A DNA stretch of 62,171 bases from Thiohalocapsa sp. (GTDB lineage: Bacteria; Pseudomonadota; Gammaproteobacteria; Chromatiales; Chromatiaceae). Under the pieces are notes generated by a model. That model ran no database searches. It was not told the DNA's origin and saw only the letters and a program-made list of their open reading frames with translations. Shown piece after piece: positions 1-8,924 of this stretch; within the stretch, counting starts at the first letter, position 1; each line of letters starts with the position of its first letter. The stretch is from contig JANQFX010000022.1 of NCBI GenBank assembly GCA_028277725.1, positions 1 to 62,171 of the forward strand. The letters run 5' to 3'. Position numbers and translations under genes: made by a program.

Positions 1-66
1 CGCCCCGAGCAGGTCGATGCGCTGCTGCCGACCCGCCTGGCACCGGAGGATGTGCCCGCACCCTGA
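1..66 (+). CDS. C-terminal end of an unidentified protein (partial)
   Basis: An open frame runs from the first base of the window to a TGA at 64-66 and encodes the last 21 residues of a protein (contains DALLPTRLAP). The codons are GC-rich like the rest of the chromosome. The tail loosely recalls the LLPW-type ends of IS66-like transposases, but it is too short to assign. The gene lies outside the window. Confidence 0.4.
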   Translation, partial: RPEQVDALLPTRLAPEDVPAP

Positions 67-149
67 CCGGAGGGGGGTGGGGTTGGTGGGGCGCTTACGT
101 TGAGGCGGCCGCGAAAGGATACAGGTGGTCGAATGATCTCGATTTTTGG

Positions 150-1418
150 TTGAAGAACAGCACTCCGGGAGTGCTGCAGCGCATATCCCCATGGAGAAAT
201 CAACAAGTCGAGATACTGAACAAAGATCAGAACCCATTGCGAGACTACTACTTCCTACATGAGTTCTCGCTGGCGGCGATGATAGAACATCCCCCTGGGA
301 TCGTAACTGACTACGGTTCACTTACCGATGCGATGCACGAACGCCTGAACAGACTCGCAGAGTCTAAGATTGCCCTTGATTACGGAGAGCGATTTTCCAT
401 TTGGAGCGAAGGTCAAACCCAGGATATTGTCCAGGCGCGCTTGGTTTCGGAGAAAAAACGAATCTTCGAGGAAAGTCAGAATCAAAACACCAAGGACCTC
501 GCAAATCACTTAGCGAAGTCTCCTGTTGACATAATGGTTTTGGATTCGAGAGCGGCTCCCGTGCTTGCTATTGAGTTTGATGGGCAAACGCACAACAAGC
601 TCGAGCAAAAGAAAAAAGATTACTTGAAGGACCAAGCATTATCTCAACTTGGAATTCCTTTGATTCGTATCTCTTCGATCTATCCTATTCGTTTAACGCA
701 GAACGATAGAAGACGAAAGGACTTCAGATACATCAAACGGCGGGTGAAGGAAACCGAGCAGTTTGTTAGTTATATTTTTGACTTCCTTGTCATAAAGAAG
801 CTTCGGAAAGAAACGAGTTCACAGTATCCTGCGTGGCTCGAGCAAAATATACACCAGTTGACCGCGGAAGAGCTTCGCTGGCGCTCTGATGAAAATCGCT
901 ACGAGAAATTGGGGGGAGAGTTGAAAGACCGCATGGAAAGGTTTTCACAGATACAGAGTGGACTAACATTAAAAGAAAAGGACGAAGCGTTTTTAGCATT
1001 AGAGACATGGGAGCAGGAAGAGAATGTTACTGCTATGTTTCTGGCATTAGATGAGGGTGAAGACCGCCCCGAGGACGATGCTGGCCTGATGACGGAGGTG
1101 GCCGAGCGGAATCGTAAGAAGCTTCGATTACTTCAAGAAATGTTCGGCGACGACGCGGTCGAGTTGAAAATCGAGGCGACTAGCGGCGCATCCAAGAACT
1201 ACGCTAGTGGCACCATAAAGATACATGCCAGTAACATTGGTAATCGCCTTGCCTACACATATAACGTTCCTGTCGTGGGCGGTACATGGTTGGAGTTCAT
1301 ACCGGCCGTCCAAAGTCGGTTCATTGGGAATTTCCTAGCTGCGCAGCTCTTGGAACAGGGATTAATCTGGGCCGACAAGTTTGCTAAACGACCGGGACCA
1401 CAGGAGGCGGCAGATTAG
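150..1418 (+). CDS. DUF2726-like restriction-endonuclease-fold protein
   Basis: This encodes about 422 residues if TTG at 150 is used. GTG at 171 is another in-frame start, and no Shine-Dalgarno sequence decides between them. An out-of-frame ATG at 133 would join this frame if the T5 tract at 143-147 had one more T, so the true 5' end is uncertain. Around residues 127-177 there is a PVDIMVLDS strand followed by VLAIEFDGQTHN, a lysine-rich helix with KDQALSQLGIP, and LIRISSI. That order (acidic strand, E-x-D-G-x-x-H, D-x-x-K, then Arg-Ile) is typical of DUF2726/PD-(D/E)XK-like nuclease-fold domains. The C-terminal half (residues 230-422) is rich in charged helices and is not recognised. The gene is clearly lower in GC than its neighbours and uses AT-ending codons, suggesting recent transfer. 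It could be a solitary nuclease or defence effector, but no partner gene is visible. Confidence 0.6.
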   Translation: MKNSTPGVLQRISPWRNQQVEILNKDQNPLRDYYFLHEFSLAAMIEHPPGIVTDYGSLTDAMHERLNRLAESKIALDYGERFSIWSEGQTQDIVQARLVSEKKRIFEESQNQNTKDLANHLAKSPVDIMVLDSRAAPVLAIEFDGQTHNKLEQKKKDYLKDQALSQLGIPLIRISSIYPIRLTQNDRRRKDFRYIKRRVKETEQFVSYIFDFLVIKKLRKETSSQYPAWLEQNIHQLTAEELRWRSDENRYEKLGGELKDRMERFSQIQSGLTLKEKDEAFLALETWEQEENVTAMFLALDEGEDRPEDDAGLMTEVAERNRKKLRLLQEMFGDDAVELKIEATSGASKNYASGTIKIHASNIGNRLAYTYNVPVVGGTWLEFIPAVQSRFIGNFLAAQLLEQGLIWADKFAKRPGPQEAAD

Positions 1419-1531
1419 TAACACAAATGAGCGTGGGTCTGCACTCTTGGGGACAGCATCACCCGCTTGTGGCTGGTCCCTGCCCCCACGAGACACCTCG
1501 CGAACCGCTGGGCCTCGATCACCGTTCCAGT

Positions 1532-1617
1532 CGTAGGGTTGGCCGAGGTACGAGACCCAACGCGGAAGCCCGCGTAACCCGCTGAATGTTGGGCCTCCTT
1601 CGTCGGCCAAACCTACG
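1532..1617. repeat. REP/BIME-like imperfect inverted repeat
   Basis: Two 30-base arms at 1532-1561 and 1588-1617 are inverted copies that agree at about 25 of 30 positions by hand alignment. They are separated by 26 bases that hold a small GCGG/CCGC stem. The arm core GTTGGG...CCAACCTACG resembles extragenic repeats common in proteobacterial genomes. It lies in the 421-base gap (1419-1839) between the convergent nuclease-fold and purC genes. Apart from this repeat I see no gene, promoter or classical T-tract terminator in that gap. Confidence 0.6.
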
Positions 1618-1839
1618 GCGATGTGGACGTCGGCCGAAGGTGGTCGGAGTGATGATCAAGGCCACGTCGCTGCACCCCTCGCAATTCGAATAGAGGGTCG
1701 ATGCGATACGGAGCTTGGGACTGACCGTGAATGGAAATGGGCGAAAAGGGGCCACGTTCGACCAGGAAACGAACGATTCGGCACGCCTACTGATGCCCGG
1801 CGGTGTCGTCGTCATTCAATCCGCAGTCGCCGATCGGGG

Positions 1840-2727
1840 CTAATCCCCGAGCAATCTCCGCTCGGCCTCCGCGTACTTCTCCGCGGTGCGGGTGATGATG
1901 TCGTCCGGTAGGGTCGGGCCGGGCGGGGTCTTGTCCCAGTCCAGGGTTTCCAGGTAGTCGCGGACGAACTGCTTGTCGAAGCTGGGTGGACTCTGGCCGG
2001 GCTGGTACTGGTCGGCCGGCCAGAAGCGGGAGGAGTCCGGGGTCAGCGCCTCGTCGATGAGATGCAGGGTGCCGTCGTCGTCCAGGCCGAACTCGAACTT
2101 GGTGTCGGCGATGATGATGCCGCGGGTGAGGGCGTAGTCGGCGGCCTCGGCATAGATGCGCAGGGTGAGGTCGCGGATGCGCCCGGCGAGTTCGGCGCCG
2201 ATGAGGTCGGCGATGTGCGCGAAGCTGACGTTCTCGTCGTGGTCACCAACGGCGGCCTTGGTGGACGGCGTGAAGATGGGTTCCGGGAGGCGATCCGCCT
2301 GTCGCAGACCGGCCGGCAGCGGGATGCCGCAGACCCCGCCGCTGCGCTGGTAGTCCTTCCAGCCGGAGCCGATGAGATAGCCGCGCGCGATGGCCTCCAC
2401 GGGCAGCGGGTGCAGGCGCCGGACGACGATAGCACGGTCGCCGAGGATGGCGCGTGCCTCGGGGTCGGGCACGGCCTGCTCCAACGGGCGCGCGACCAGG
2501 TGGTTGGGCACCAGCTGGCCGGTGCGCTGGAACCAGAAGTTGGACACCCGTGTCAGCACCTCTCCCTTGCCCGGGATCGGTTGCGGCAGTACGACGTCGA
2601 AGGCGGAGAGCCGGTCGCTGGTGACGATGAGCAGGTGCGCATCGTCCAGCGCGTAGATGTCGCGCACCTTGCCGCGGTTGACGAGCTCGAGGCCGTCGAG
2701 CTGCGATTCGAACAGGGCGTCGGTCAT
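1840..2727 (-). CDS. purC: Phosphoribosylaminoimidazole-succinocarboxamide (SAICAR) synthase
   Basis: The protein has 295 residues. It joins CAIR and aspartate with ATP in purine synthesis in the cytoplasm. Diagnostic segments are RGKVRDIY (residues 18-25), the [13 protein letters not shown] segment, HDENVSF in the middle, and IADTKFEFG, which fits the second SAICAR synthetase signature. The length matches the longer PurC class (about 290-300 residues) and not the 237-residue E. coli form. The gene faces away from 2902-3369 across 174 bases and stands alone without other pur genes. Start ATG at 2727. Confidence 0.95.
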   Translation of the reverse strand: MTDALFESQLDGLELVNRGKVRDIYALDDAHLLIVTSDRLSAFDVVLPQPIPGKGEVLTRVSNFWFQRTGQLVPNHLVARPLEQAVPDPEARAILGDRAIVVRRLHPLPVEAIARGYLIGSGWKDYQRSGGVCGIPLPAGLRQADRLPEPIFTPSTKAAVGDHDENVSFAHIADLIGAELAGRIRDLTLRIYAEAADYALTRGIIIADTKFEFGLDDDGTLHLIDEALTPDSSRFWPADQYQPGQSPPSFDKQFVRDYLETLDWDKTPPGPTLPDDIITRTAEKYAEAERRLLGD

Positions 2728-2901
2728 GGGGTCCGCTCCCGCCGGTTGGGGGTGTTGGTGGGGGCCTTGTTCAGCACAAGGGGGGTAAGGGCCGGAGCTT
2801 GCCGCGTCGGCCTGGCGGCTGAGACTATAGCAGCCCGCCGCAGGGACCCGGAAAGGGGACCCGACCTATCGAGCCCGTTTGCAGGGTCGCTGGAGACAGA
2901 G

Positions 2902-3369
2902 ATGCCCATCGCCGATTCCCCGTCATCCACCGATTCGACGGATGCCGAAGCCTTTCTGAGCGCGTTCAAGGGCAGCTTCACGTCGGCGCTCCGCTGGCCG
3001 CAGCTCGATGCGCTCTGGCAACGGCTGCGCGCGGACGCGGGCGGCGGTTGGTACCTGTACGCGCTCGGGGAGCCGCCGCCGGCCGAGCCGGCGAAGGCCG
3101 AGTCGGTGACTCGCTTCATCGACGAGATGGACGCCCTGCTGCGCGCCGAGCACGACGAGGACTATTGCGGCATCGTCTACTCTGATGACCCCGCGTCGCC
3201 TCGCTTCGTGAAGATCTACGACCCGAACAACCTCGGTGTGGCCTGCGGCTTCAGCGACAATCCGCCCCTGCCGGGTTGGGTCATGAGCAAACTGCGGCCC
3301 GTGGACCTGCCGGCGGCACAGCCGGCGCCCAAGGGCCGCCGGCGCTGGTGGCAGCGACTGTTCGGTTGA
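2902..3369 (+). CDS. Uncharacterised protein with basic C-terminal tail
   Basis: This encodes 155 residues from ATG 2902, which is preceded by GGAGACAGAG as a likely ribosome-binding site. The frame is open far upstream antisense to purC, but that part is a shadow. The protein looks soluble and acidic, with a Trp/Tyr-rich core (GGGWYLYALGE near residue 50; DYCGIVYSDD near 95; GVACGFSDNPPLPGW near 118) and a strongly basic end with RRRWWQRLFG. I do not recognise the family. It is divergent from purC, with ridA downstream under its own promoter. Confidence 0.7.
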   Translation: MPIADSPSSTDSTDAEAFLSAFKGSFTSALRWPQLDALWQRLRADAGGGWYLYALGEPPPAEPAKAESVTRFIDEMDALLRAEHDEDYCGIVYSDDPASPRFVKIYDPNNLGVACGFSDNPPLPGWVMSKLRPVDLPAAQPAPKGRRRWWQRLFG

Positions 3370-3428
3370 GTCCACGGGGGCTCGGCTCGGTCGGAGGGGT
3401 CGGCGATGGTCCTCCCCGAGCCTGCGCA

Positions 3429-3457
3429 TTGACCCGCCGCGGCCGACTGCCTATGGT
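3429..3457 (+). promoter_or_regulatory. Putative sigma70 promoter for ridA
   Basis: TTGACC (3429-3434), a 17-base spacer and TATGGT (3452-3457) lie 36 bases upstream of the ridA start. Hexamers and spacing fit a housekeeping promoter. This is sequence reading only. Confidence 0.5.
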
Positions 3458-3492
3458 CCCGCGTCGAGCATTCAACCTAGTCGGAGGCGAGC

Positions 3493-3876
3493 ATGGCGAA
3501 ACAGATCATCCACACCGACCAGGCCCCCGAGGCCATCGGCACCTATTCCCAGGCGGTGCGCGTGGGCGACACCGTCTATCTGTCCGGGCAGATTCCGCTG
3601 GACCCGGCGAGCATGACCCTGGTGGAGGGTATGGATGCGCAGATCCGCCGCGTGTTCGAGAACCTGCGGGCGGTGGCGCGTGCCGCGGGCGGCGACCTGA
3701 GCGACATCGTCAAGCTGAACATCTACCTCACCGACCTCGGTCATTTCCCGCTGGTCAATCAGATCATGGCCGAGTACTTCAGCGAGCCCTATCCGGCCCG
3801 CGCCGCGGTCGGCGTCGCGCAGCTGCCGAAGGACGCGGCGGTGGAAATGGATGCGGTGCTCGAGCTCGGTGCCTGA
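3493..3876 (+). CDS. ridA: RidA family enamine/imine deaminase
   Basis: The protein has 127 residues, the normal size. RidA hydrolyses reactive 2-aminoacrylate-type enamines released by PLP enzymes and so prevents damage to them. Visible hallmarks are GTYSQAV near residue 16, LSGQIPLD near 30, the substrate-carboxylate arginine in YPARAAV (Arg103) and Glu118 in VEMDAV, corresponding to Arg105 and Glu120 of the family. Start ATG 3493 is preceded by GGAGGCGAGC. In many relatives ridA lies next to spoT, but here it has its own promoter between unrelated genes. Confidence 0.93.
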   Translation: MAKQIIHTDQAPEAIGTYSQAVRVGDTVYLSGQIPLDPASMTLVEGMDAQIRRVFENLRAVARAAGGDLSDIVKLNIYLTDLGHFPLVNQIMAEYFSEPYPARAAVGVAQLPKDAAVEMDAVLELGA

Positions 3877-3990
3877 GTCTCGGGTTGCCCGGCGCAGGCG
3901 CGCTGCCGTATTCCGGTTCCATGGGATGAGCCCGGTCCTATCCTCGGCACCGTCTCCGATGCGCGTGCCGGCGCCTTGAGTCGTAGCATC

Positions 3991-5082
3991 ATGGTCGAGC
4001 AGCTCCAGCTCATCGTTCCCGGGTTGCTCGGGCCGTTGCCCGAGCGGCCCGCCGGGCTGCACACCCCGACGCTCGACCTGCTGCTGTCCCGCGCGGAGGC
4101 CGAGGCCGGCCCGGGTGCCGATCTGTCAGAGCTGCTGTGCTCGGCCTTCGATGTCGACTCCAGCGCCCCCTTCGCACTCGCCGCCGATGATCCCGGCTGG
4201 GACCACACCGGCTGGTGGATGCACGCGGATCCGGTGCACCTGCGCCCGGATCGCGACCTGCTGCGGCTCTACGACGCCTGTCACCTCGGCATCAGCCGGG
4301 CGGAGGCCGACGCCCTAGTCGCCGAGCTCAACCGGACCTTCTCGGACGACGGCCTCCGGGTGTATGCGCCCGTCGCCGATCGCTGGTATCTGCGCTGCGA
4401 GCGGCCACCGGACATGCGCACGACCCCGCTCGCTGCAGTCGTCGGTCGGCATATCGACGGTGCCCTGCCGAGCGGCCCCGATGCCAGGCGCTGGGCGGCG
4501 CTGATGAGCGAAATGGAGATGCTGCTGTTCCAGACCGAGCCCAACCGGCTGCGCGAGGCAGCGGGACGCCCGGCCGTCAACGGCTTGTGGTGCTGGGGCG
4601 GGGGCACCTGGCGAGTGCCGGACCGGGGGCCGGATACCGTGGCGGGCGCGGCCCCCCTGCTGGCTGGGCTGGCACAGGCCGCCGGGTGCGAGGTGGCGCC
4701 CGGTGTCGGCTCGGATGCAGAGGCGTTGTTGCGGCACGCCGCCGGAGGGCGGCTGATGGTGATCTGGCGGGAGCTGGAGGGTGCGCTCCTGGATCAGGAT
4801 CTGGACACCTGGGCAGGGGCGGCCGCCGCTCTGGAACGCTGGGCGGCTCCGTTGCCGGCCGCCCTGCGTTCCGGTGCGCTCGCAGAACTCAGGATCTGCC
4901 CGAGCGGTGCGGAGCCCTGCGTCCTGGTGCACGGCGGCGCGTTGCGCTGGTATCGGGGGCGCTTCCTGCGCAGGGCCAAGCCACTCGCGGAGAGAGCAAC
5001 GGCCGCACCGCCGAGCACGCCCGAGCCTCCCCAGGCTCCGGCGGCCACGGCGGATGCCGATCGGTCGGGGTCGGATTGGTAA
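3991..5082 (+). CDS. RpfE-type (COG4255-like) uncharacterised protein
   Basis: This encodes 363 residues from ATG 3991; an in-frame TTG at 3976 is less likely. The segments EMEMLLFQTEPNRLREAAGRP and VNGLWCWGGG, together with LGPLPERP near the start, resemble the protein encoded by rpfE in Xanthomonas, sometimes annotated as a phosphoglycerate-mutase-like or 'regulatory protein RpfE'. Its biochemical role is not known to me. No signal peptide or membrane segment is apparent, so it is probably cytoplasmic. The last 40 residues are Pro/Ala-rich and low complexity. It stands alone between ridA and a convergent gene. Confidence 0.7.
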   Translation: MVEQLQLIVPGLLGPLPERPAGLHTPTLDLLLSRAEAEAGPGADLSELLCSAFDVDSSAPFALAADDPGWDHTGWWMHADPVHLRPDRDLLRLYDACHLGISRAEADALVAELNRTFSDDGLRVYAPVADRWYLRCERPPDMRTTPLAAVVGRHIDGALPSGPDARRWAALMSEMEMLLFQTEPNRLREAAGRPAVNGLWCWGGGTWRVPDRGPDTVAGAAPLLAGLAQAAGCEVAPGVGSDAEALLRHAAGGRLMVIWRELEGALLDQDLDTWAGAAAALERWAAPLPAALRSGALAELRICPSGAEPCVLVHGGALRWYRGRFLRRAKPLAERATAAPPSTPEPPQAPAATADADRSGSDW

Positions 5083-5102
5083 GGGCCGACTCCCTCGGCG
5101 GG

Positions 5103-5504
5103 CTACTCCGGCAGGCGCAGCACCTTCCAGGCCCCCTCCACCTTGCATAGGTCCGCGACGCTGGTGTCGTCGACACCGCCGGCGTGGTATGAGATCCGCG
5201 CGCGCCGGCAGGACATGCCCTGATGCTCGAATGCCTTCTCCACGACGGCCCTTCCGTAGCTTCCGGTCTCGGGGTTACGCCAGTCGCCGGACGCGTCGTC
5301 GTCCGGCTCGTCGAGCACGGCGGTGAGGTTGTCGGACATCAGCCGAGTGTCGTCGCCGCGGAAGTAGCGCACCGCGTCCTGGTCCAGAAAACCGAACACC
5401 TGTGCGCCAACGCCCATGGGCATCAGTGCGGCGGTGAGCGTGAGTGTCAGCACGAGCGGGCGTGCGTGCCGTCGGGGTCTGCTGTCGGTCGAGCGGCGCA
5501 TCAT
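5103..5504 (-). CDS. Exported RT0821/Lpp0805-type surface-antigen-like protein
   Basis: This encodes 133 residues from ATG 5504, with GGAG six bases upstream; an in-frame TTG at 5516 would add four residues. Residues 1-35 form a signal peptide (Arg-rich start, hydrophobic LVLTLTLTAALM, then GVGAQ). The mature part has LDEPDDDASGDWRNPETG and later MSCRRARISY, which match the 'WRNP-x-TG ... G-x-x-CR' pattern of the 17-kDa/RT0821 envelope domain. It lacks the glycine-zipper segment found in longer members. Probable periplasmic or outer-membrane role; function unknown. Confidence 0.7.
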   Translation of the reverse strand: MMRRSTDSRPRRHARPLVLTLTLTAALMPMGVGAQVFGFLDQDAVRYFRGDDTRLMSDNLTAVLDEPDDDASGDWRNPETGSYGRAVVEKAFEHQGMSCRRARISYHAGGVDDTSVADLCKVEGAWKVLRLPE

Positions 5505-5578
5505 GGTCGGCTCCAACGCGGTTGAGGTTGGCGCGAAAGTATAGCGCTTGGGTTGCTCGGGCCGCGGTGGCCAGGCTG

Positions 5579-6070
5579 CTATTTGGCCGGTCGCGGCTGC
5601 GTCGCGTCCACCAGGATGGGCTTCAGTACCCGCAGTAGATGCTCGCCCGCGACGGCGACGATAAAGCCCCGCTTGCCGCCGTTGATATAGAGCCTCGGTA
5701 GGGCGGCGATGGAACGCTCGCAGTACACCGGCATGGCCTTGCGTGTGCCGAAGGGTGACGTGCCGCCGACCCGGTAGCCGCTATGCCGGTCTGCCGTCGA
5801 CGGCTCGCAGGGTTGCACCCGCTTGGCACCGATGGCCTTGGCGAGGCGGCCCGTGGCCACCTCGAGGTCGCCGTGCATCAACATGATCAGCGGTTGGCCA
5901 CGGTCGTCCTCCAGGATCAGGGTCTTGATGACCAGGTGTTCGTCCACGCCGAGGGCGACGGCGACCCCTTGGGTGCCGCCGCCGTCGTAGTCGTAGGGGT
6001 GGCCCTCGAACGGCACCCCGGCGGCGCGCAGCACCCGCACCGCTTGGGTCACCGGATCGCGCTTGGGCAT
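5579..6070 (-). CDS. ybaK: Cys-tRNA(Pro)/Cys deacylase YbaK/EbsC
   Basis: The protein has 163 residues. This editing domain hydrolyses cysteine mischarged on tRNA-Pro by prolyl-tRNA synthetase. The start is ATG 6070 (MPKRDPVTQ), although the frame stays open far upstream antisense to the next gene. The expected catalytic lysine is seen in HLVIKTLIL (Lys49), and the binding-loop motif GGTSPFG is present. Only 13 bases separate it from the DUF427 gene upstream, so the two are probably co-transcribed. Confidence 0.9.
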   Translation of the reverse strand: MPKRDPVTQAVRVLRAAGVPFEGHPYDYDGGGTQGVAVALGVDEHLVIKTLILEDDRGQPLIMLMHGDLEVATGRLAKAIGAKRVQPCEPSTADRHSGYRVGGTSPFGTRKAMPVYCERSIAALPRLYINGGKRGFIVAVAGEHLLRVLKPILVDATQPRPAK

Positions 6071-6083
6071 CTGCTGGCCGCCT

Positions 6084-6638
6084 TTACCAGTGGCCCGTGC
6101 CGGGCTCGCCCTTGAACGGGCCGACCAGCTCGTTGGTGATCCACCCCCCGTAGTACCCGCCGGCCTGGGCATGGACCGACTCACCATCGACGACACAGTG
6201 CAGCAGCGACGGGTAGCAGGCGAACCAGCCGGCGATGCACGCGGCCTCATCGAGGGCATCCGGGTAGCACCAGACGGCGTTGTCGACGCGCCGATCGCCC
6301 GCCAGCACATGGAAATACCGTGCCTGGCCCTTCCACTCGCAGACGCTCTGCCGCGGCGACAGCGTCAGCAGGGACGCGTCGACGTCCTCGGGCGAAAGAT
6401 AGAAGGTCGGCGGACTGCCGGTCTCGAGCGCGCGCACGGCGCGCCGGGTGCGGGCCAGGCACGTGTCGTCGATGAAGACCTCCACCAGACGGCTATCGGG
6501 GACGTATGCGGGCGGGCGGGGGTAGTCCCAGACGGACTCCTGTCCGGCAACGGGCTCGGCGGCGAAGTCCGGGCGCGCCTGGCCGCGCCAGCGCCAGGCG
6601 GCGCGTGCACGGTCTAGGCTGGATTGGTCGATCGGCAT
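6084..6638 (-). CDS. DUF427 domain protein
   Basis: This encodes 184 residues from ATG 6638, chosen because AGGAG lies eight bases upstream; another in-frame ATG at 6677 lacks such a site. The central part (IDDTCLARTRRAVRALE ... PTFYLSPEDVD ... VCEWKGQARYFHV) has the order of a DUF427 beta-tent domain: strand, glutamate, then C-x-x-KG-x-A-x-Y. Biochemical function is not established. It probably forms a minus-strand unit with ybaK, and perhaps with the DUF938 gene upstream. Confidence 0.8.
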   Translation of the reverse strand: MPIDQSSLDRARAAWRWRGQARPDFAAEPVAGQESVWDYPRPPAYVPDSRLVEVFIDDTCLARTRRAVRALETGSPPTFYLSPEDVDASLLTLSPRQSVCEWKGQARYFHVLAGDRRVDNAVWCYPDALDEAACIAGWFACYPSLLHCVVDGESVHAQAGGYYGGWITNELVGPFKGEPGTGHW

Positions 6639-6686
6639 GGTTCGGTTCTCCTGCGCGTCCGGTCGTTGAGGTTCCATGGCCTCCGC

Positions 6687-7289
6687 TCAGCGCTTATGCC
6701 AGACCAGGGTGCGGTTGTTGACGGGCATCGCGTGATTCACCTCCAGTTCGAGCCCGGCGGCGTCGGCCACGCGCTGGAGGTCCCGCAGATCGCGTACGCC
6801 GCTGAGCGGGTCCCGGGCGCGCAGCATGGCATCGAAGTCGGCGTTGCTCTGACTCGTGTGGCGACCGTCGACGCTGAAGGGCCCATAGAGCGCGAAGGGC
6901 GCACCCGCATCCAAGAGCGCACCGACCTGCAAGAACACCCGTTCTACCTGCGCGAACGACATGATGTGTGCCGTATTGGCGCTGAAGACCGCATCGAAGG
7001 GGTGGTCGGGGTCCGGTTGCGGCCAAGGGCCGTCCACGTCCAGCGCCAAGGGGGGCGGCAGGTTGCCCTGGTCCGCCTCGGCCAGCCAGAGTCGGATGCC
7101 GTGCAAGTGGGCGTCGACGTCACTGGTCTGCCAGGTCAGCTGGGGCATGGCCGCCGCGAAGTGCACCGCGTGCTGTCCAGTGCCGCTGCCGACTTCTAGG
7201 ACCTGTGTGCGATCCGCGAAAAGGGGCGCCAGGATGTGCAGGATGGGTGACTGGTTTTCCTCGCAGGCGGGCGCAAAGGGCTTGTTCAT
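6687..7289 (-). CDS. DUF938 class I SAM-dependent methyltransferase
   Basis: This encodes 200 residues from ATG 7289 (MNKPFAPACEENQ). VLEVGSGTGQHAVHFA (from about residue 30) is the SAM-binding GxGxG loop, TSDVD is the acidic residue for the ribose, and FSANTAHIMSF with YGPFSVDGRHTSQSN is characteristic of DUF938. The substrate is unknown. The gene is divergent from the lipoprotein gene at 7578, and the frame reading further upstream is not coding. Confidence 0.85.
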   Translation of the reverse strand: MNKPFAPACEENQSPILHILAPLFADRTQVLEVGSGTGQHAVHFAAAMPQLTWQTSDVDAHLHGIRLWLAEADQGNLPPPLALDVDGPWPQPDPDHPFDAVFSANTAHIMSFAQVERVFLQVGALLDAGAPFALYGPFSVDGRHTSQSNADFDAMLRARDPLSGVRDLRDLQRVADAAGLELEVNHAMPVNNRTLVWHKR

Positions 7290-7476
7290 GTGCGGTGCAT
7301 TTCCGGGGATGCGGATGCCGAGGGAAAGTGCCCTCGGAGTCCGGGCGATCTGTGCTGGTGGATGTGGGGGCTGGGCGTCGGTCGGGCGGTCGTTCCCACT
7401 GCCGGAGGGAGGTTGCGCATCGGCTGCGCTTTTCAACCCGCTTGCCGGTGGCTCCTCGGGCGGCGCTGATGGTGCG

Positions 7477-7501
7477 CCGCGGATTCCGCTATCATCCGCG
7501 G
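7477..7501. promoter_or_regulatory. Inverted repeat over a putative -10 element
   Basis: CCGCGGAT (7477-7484) and ATCCGCGG (7494-7501) form a perfect eight-base inverted repeat with a nine-base spacer. TATCAT at 7490-7495, a plausible plus-strand -10 hexamer, lies inside it. The site is 77 bases before the lipoprotein start at 7578, in the 288-base divergent intergenic region. It could be an operator for a repressor, but no regulator gene is adjacent. Confidence 0.35.
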
Positions 7502-7577
7502 AGCTGACCGGCGCGCCCTCTGAAGTGCCGGGATGGCACGCGCCCATCTCTCCCGAACCCTGCCCTGCGGCCGACCA

Positions 7578-8909
7578 ATGCCGAGACCCGCCATCCCGCC
7601 GCTGATCGCCGCCGCGCTGCTGGTCGCCGGCTGCGCGCCGTTGCGTCCATCGGATGGCGCGCAGCGTCCGCCCGCGGATGTCGGCGCCACGGAGCGCCCG
7701 GTGGGCCTTCCAGAGCAACCTGGTGCGATGCCGATGGCCGGCCCGACGAGGGATGTCGGCAGCGACCAAACCTCGGCAGGGCAGGGCGTAGACGCGTGGA
7801 TTGCGCCGCCCGTTGGCGCCGATGCCGTGACTGCATTCCCGGGTGCCGATCCTGTACTCCGCAGCAGGGTGGCCGAGCGCTGCACGCATCGGACATCCGA
7901 TCTGACGGAGCTTTCCCTGCTCCGCGATCTAGTCGCGGACCTGGCTGCGGAGGGCGTGGAACCAGCCGCGGCGGCGGACGCGCTGATCCTGGGCCGATGC
8001 GGCGACCTCGCCGACATCGTCACCGAGGTGGTGGCCCAGGGTGGCGAGCCGGCCGCGATGCCGGTGATCGATCGTGCCGTGGCCATCGCCGGGCCTGCGT
8101 CCATACTCGTGGTCGAGCGTGCCGCGACCGAGGGCCTGATGCTCGCCGGGCGCGAGCGCGTCGCGGAGTTCGGCACCTCGAGGACGCTGTCGTCGGCGGA
8201 CGGTCAGCTGCTGGCGCAGTTTCCGCCCGGCGTTGCCCGGACCGGCGTGGAGCCAGGCTACGCGTTGTACACCTTCGTGCTGTCGGGATCTCCGGCGGCG
8301 GGCGCTACCGCCGGTGACCGGCGCGCCGCGACCCAGGAGCTGCTTCGCGTCATCGAGACCTATGTCCTCGCCGACCCCGGAGAGGGTCGGGGCCAGGGCC
8401 CGGGTCAGGCGCAGGGCGGCGGCGTCCGCGGCCACAGTTTCGTGGTGCCCGTGTCCGGCGAGCGGGCTGATGGCTCGCTGGTGGCCCGCGCCGGAGCGGA
8501 CGTGGCGGCGTCCGCACGCAACCAACTCGCTGGGTATTTGCGCCGCGCCGACGGGGTTGAGCTCGCCGCACGCCTGGCGACCTCCCCAGGGCCATTCCTC
8601 GTCTCGACGTTGGAACCGCGGCTGGTGCCTCTGGACCCGCGGGCCGCACGCCTGTTGGTGGATCTGAGCGTCCTGGGGCCCGAGTACATGTACAACGTCG
8701 TCGACGCCTACGACCGGCCCGTCCCGCCGGAGTTCGCCGGGCGAGTCGGTAGTCTGCAGTCGGTGCGCGCCCGCCTCGTGGACGTCTTGTCGGATGCTGG
8801 CGTCGCGCCGGCGGAGTGGATCGTCATGCTGGGCGAGCGCTCGCTGACGCGTACCGGCCGCAGTCTGGACCTCGCGCCACGCCTGGCGGTGGTCGCGCGG
8901 GGCGATTGA
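7578..8909 (+). CDS. Large putative lipoprotein of unknown function
   Basis: This encodes 443 residues from ATG 7578. The N terminus MPRPAIPPLIAAALLVAGCAPL is a lipoprotein signal with lipobox VAGC, so the mature protein would start at a lipidated cysteine. Residues 25-85 are low-complexity Pro/Gly/Ala. The remainder is predicted soluble, with two cysteines (ERCTH, LGRCGD) in an Ala-rich helical region that could be disulfide-linked, and a later segment GPEYMYNVVDAYDRPVPPEF. I do not recognise a domain. The next gene starts 15 bases downstream, implying co-transcription with the membrane protein there. Confidence 0.7.
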   Translation: MPRPAIPPLIAAALLVAGCAPLRPSDGAQRPPADVGATERPVGLPEQPGAMPMAGPTRDVGSDQTSAGQGVDAWIAPPVGADAVTAFPGADPVLRSRVAERCTHRTSDLTELSLLRDLVADLAAEGVEPAAAADALILGRCGDLADIVTEVVAQGGEPAAMPVIDRAVAIAGPASILVVERAATEGLMLAGRERVAEFGTSRTLSSADGQLLAQFPPGVARTGVEPGYALYTFVLSGSPAAGATAGDRRAATQELLRVIETYVLADPGEGRGQGPGQAQGGGVRGHSFVVPVSGERADGSLVARAGADVAASARNQLAGYLRRADGVELAARLATSPGPFLVSTLEPRLVPLDPRAARLLVDLSVLGPEYMYNVVDAYDRPVPPEFAGRVGSLQSVRARLVDVLSDAGVAPAEWIVMLGERSLTRTGRSLDLAPRLAVVARGD

Positions 8910-8924
8910 GAAGCGGAGTCAGTC

